NCBI GenBank assembly: GCA_910576785.1
Contig: CAJTJG010000009.1
Location: forward strand, 1 to 64,000
Source: an uncultured Duncaniella sp.
Lineage (GTDB): Bacteria; Bacteroidota; Bacteroidia; Bacteroidales; Muribaculaceae
Length of the DNA: 64,000 nt
Direction: 5' to 3'
The position numbers and the translations under genes were made by a program. The number at the start of each line of letters is the position of its first letter. The stretch's first letter is position 1. The notes under the pieces were generated by a model. That model was not told where the DNA came from. It ran no database searches and worked only from the letters and a program-made list of their open reading frames with translations. Shown one piece after another: positions 62,624 to 64,000 of the stretch.

Positions 62624-63075
62624 TGCTCCGCGATGTACATCTCTGTTCCAAGTATATCATTTATGGTCATGACCAGATCGGCCGCTGTGCCCTCATAGTT
62701 GAGTGTCAGACGATAGTCCGCGGCATTGTCGGGCATATCCATTACCTCCACGCCATACACGGCGCGTATGCGGTCAATGACTATAGGGAGCGGGACATTC
62801 TCGAAGTCAATCACCTTAACCTCGCCTGTCACCGGAGCATTGTCCATCCCCGTGGATATCTCAGCCGGAGCCTGCGGGCGGTCATACAGTCTGTAAAGCA
62901 CCGTGGCTGTCGCCGACAGAATAACTATGGCCGCCACCGCGGCGGCTGCCCTGAGCCGGCGCAGACTATGTCCGGTCGACACGATGCCAAGCCGTCGCCA
63001 CCCCTCGTCGGGCGAGAACAGACCTTTCCGGTAATGTCTGGCCACGAATCTTATTTCTTCATCATTACTTTTCAT
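62620..63075 (-). CDS. Miniature FecR-like inner-membrane protein (DUF4974-type C-terminus)
   Basis: Protein of 151 aa from the ATG at 63073-63075. A short cytoplasmic N-terminus (about 45 residues, basic) precedes one membrane helix ('AAAAVAAIVILSATATVLYRL'-type, about 45-65; only part quoted) and a periplasmic domain 'VKVIDFENVPLPIVIDRIRA' and 'LTLNYEGTAADLVMTINDIL', which has the DUF4974 pattern of FecR-type proteins. It is much shorter than typical FecR (about 300 aa), lacking the middle FecR domain. It overlaps the receptor gene by 4 bases and follows the ECF sigma factor, so it is a likely anti-sigma partner. Confidence 0.7.
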   Translation of the reverse strand: MKSNDEEIRFVARHYRKGLFSPDEGWRRLGIVSTGHSLRRLRAAAAVAAIVILSATATVLYRLYDRPQAPAEISTGMDNAPVTGEVKVIDFENVPLPIVIDRIRAVYGVEVMDMPDNAADYRLTLNYEGTAADLVMTINDILGTEMYIAEQ

Positions 63076-63080
63076 AACTC

Positions 63081-63650
63081 TCAAAAATCAATACCTATCC
63101 TGAACGAGAAAAAAGCCTTGGAATCAAACCGTGTTTTTACATCTGTTACATACCATCCCTCACCATCAGGCGTCTGGGCAATGTCATACTCGTCAACATG
63201 ACTCCACTTGAGCGTGAGTCCGGCGCTGATATTCACGCCACACTTGCGCCCCCAGTTGAACCTGTAGCCCACGGAGGGCGAGAGGTACGGGCCTCCCCCA
63301 TCGGTGAGCGAGAAACCGGCACGCAGATCGCCGAACGGAGTGTACTTGCCGAACTTCTGGTCAGTGCGGGCTTGAATAAACACAGGGAGGATGTAACCAT
63401 TGTATTTCCGGCTGTGCTCTATGGATAAGCCTGCTCCAAGGAAGAAATTGGGATTGAACTGGAAACCATGCGAGGTGGATATCCCGGAAAAATAACACGT
63501 CTCGCTTTTCTCACCCGTCCAATAATAGAACTCATAGGATGTGATGCTGTTGTTCCACTCAGCAAAACCTCTGTAGCCTCGTTCGGGCTGACGGGCTGAA
63601 GCCATCAGGGTGACAGCTGCCAAAATCATTGTGATGAATATACGTCTCAT
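63081..63650 (-). CDS. Outer-membrane beta-barrel-like hypothetical protein
   Basis: Protein of 189 aa with a signal peptide (cleavage after about 'LMASA'). The mature part is a series of alternating beta strands with aromatic residues ('FFLGAGLSIEHSRKYNGYILPVFIQ', parts) and a terminal Phe. This is typical of a small eight-strand outer-membrane barrel. No family assigned. It stands between the sigma gene and the FecR-like gene, 72 and 5 bases away, and is probably in the same transcript. Confidence 0.7.
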   Translation of the reverse strand: MRRIFITMILAAVTLMASARQPERGYRGFAEWNNSITSYEFYYWTGEKSETCYFSGISTSHGFQFNPNFFLGAGLSIEHSRKYNGYILPVFIQARTDQKFGKYTPFGDLRAGFSLTDGGGPYLSPSVGYRFNWGRKCGVNISAGLTLKWSHVDEYDIAQTPDGEGWYVTDVKTRFDSKAFFSFRIGIDF

Positions 63651-63722
63651 ATCTGTCCTGGTGTTAATTCACACCTATGACGCGTGGGTTTCCAAAAAGT
63701 CCTATGCCAACCACAAAATTTT

Positions 63723-64000
63723 TCACAAAAAAGGCAGGAAGAATGGTTTATGCCTCATTGACAGCGCCCCACGCAGCTCCGCATAAGCCTTAGTCATCTG
63801 ATTCTTTACTGTTTTCACTGATATACCGAGCTCCGATGCTATCTCCTCCTGCGACAAACCGTCGCGCTTGCTCAACAGAAACACCTCCCTGCACCGCTGC
63901 GGCAGACGGTCAATGGCGCTCCATATCCGTGCGTCTCTCTCGGAGGTGTCGATGGCCTCATCGATAGTCTCAGGCATCTGTTCCACCCCTACCGTCTCCT
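63723..64000 (-). CDS. ECF RNA polymerase sigma-70 factor, C-terminal part (runs off the window)
   Basis: The frame is open to the window edge (64000), so only the C-terminal 92 or so residues are seen. Region 4 is clear: 'RLPQRCREVFLLSKRDGLSQEEIASELGISVKTVKNQMTKAYAELR' (parts). The acidic linker to region 2 begins 'ETVGVEQMPE' at the edge. It is the type of ECF factor found upstream of FecR-like/TonB receptor operons in Bacteroidetes. It is likely the sigma factor controlled by the FecR-like protein at 62620. The start codon lies outside. Confidence 0.85.
   Translation of the reverse strand, partial: ETVGVEQMPETIDEAIDTSERDARIWSAIDRLPQRCREVFLLSKRDGLSQEEIASELGISVKTVKNQMTKAYAELRGALSMRHKPFFLPFL

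Overview
The window looks like chromosomal DNA of a gut Bacteroidales bacterium, most likely of the Muribaculaceae type. The basis is family content (BamD, DUF4249 with a TonB-dependent receptor, DUF4286, a DUF6377-type regulator, an Rpb6-like omega subunit, a two-gene Mla-type ABC core) and promoters. Many genes are preceded by the Bacteroidota promoter pattern TTTG-N19/20-TAnnTTTG. The species assignment is inference; no rRNA is present. Nearly all of the window is chromosomal housekeeping DNA with dense, short-spaced operons.

Layout. 131-5188 (minus): a TonB-C protein, then an operon of Y-family polymerase, YolD-like protein, M50-like membrane protease, FKBP isomerase and patatin lipase. 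5222-7600: an AAA+ ATPase with an unknown N-terminal half, preceded by a roughly 330-nt leader whose inverted-repeat arms enclose the start codon, then rpsO. 8039-17508: an omega-like subunit, bamD, a GHL10 hydrolase, a biotin-dependent decarboxylase alpha subunit, rsmG with an MBL hydrolase, an S1-domain protein and an ABC-F ATPase. 17564-20890: an AT-rich stretch with an HTH regulator and its operator, a 1-kb gene desert, two small secreted proteins and a decayed phosphoribosyltransferase end. 20892-28970: a glycosyltransferase, then the seven-gene minus-strand run rnr, polyprenyl synthetase, tatD, NlpC/P60, cstA, DUF4286, ruvC. 29066-35022: gyrB, folP-cdaA, a stand-alone small RNA candidate and a DUF6377-type regulator.

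35158-48475: purT, tpiA, a SPOR protein, folE, a second small RNA candidate, an MFS transporter, nfo, the operon hisS-mlaE-mlaF-rRNA/tRNA methyltransferase, a PL10 pectate lyase and htpG. 48698-48768: tRNA-Cys. 48870-53679: an unknown protein and a type III restriction-modification locus in which mod is intact but res is split by an in-frame amber codon. 53776-57346: a GT2/DUF6056-like membrane pair and an aldo-keto reductase. 57586-59068: a small membrane protein, a GH43 remnant, and a sigma factor with a four-helix membrane partner. 59217-64000: an ECF sigma factor (cut by the window edge), an outer-membrane barrel protein, a miniature FecR-like protein, an STN-bearing TonB-dependent receptor and a DUF4249 lipoprotein, arranged like a cell-surface signalling and uptake operon.

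The most unusual items are the self-complementary leader of the AAA+ gene (7045-7380), two promoter-and-terminator-bounded non-coding transcripts (33048-33240 and 38620-38922), and the amber-interrupted restriction gene (stop at 51087-51089). No CRISPR array, insertion sequence, rRNA or prophage was seen.
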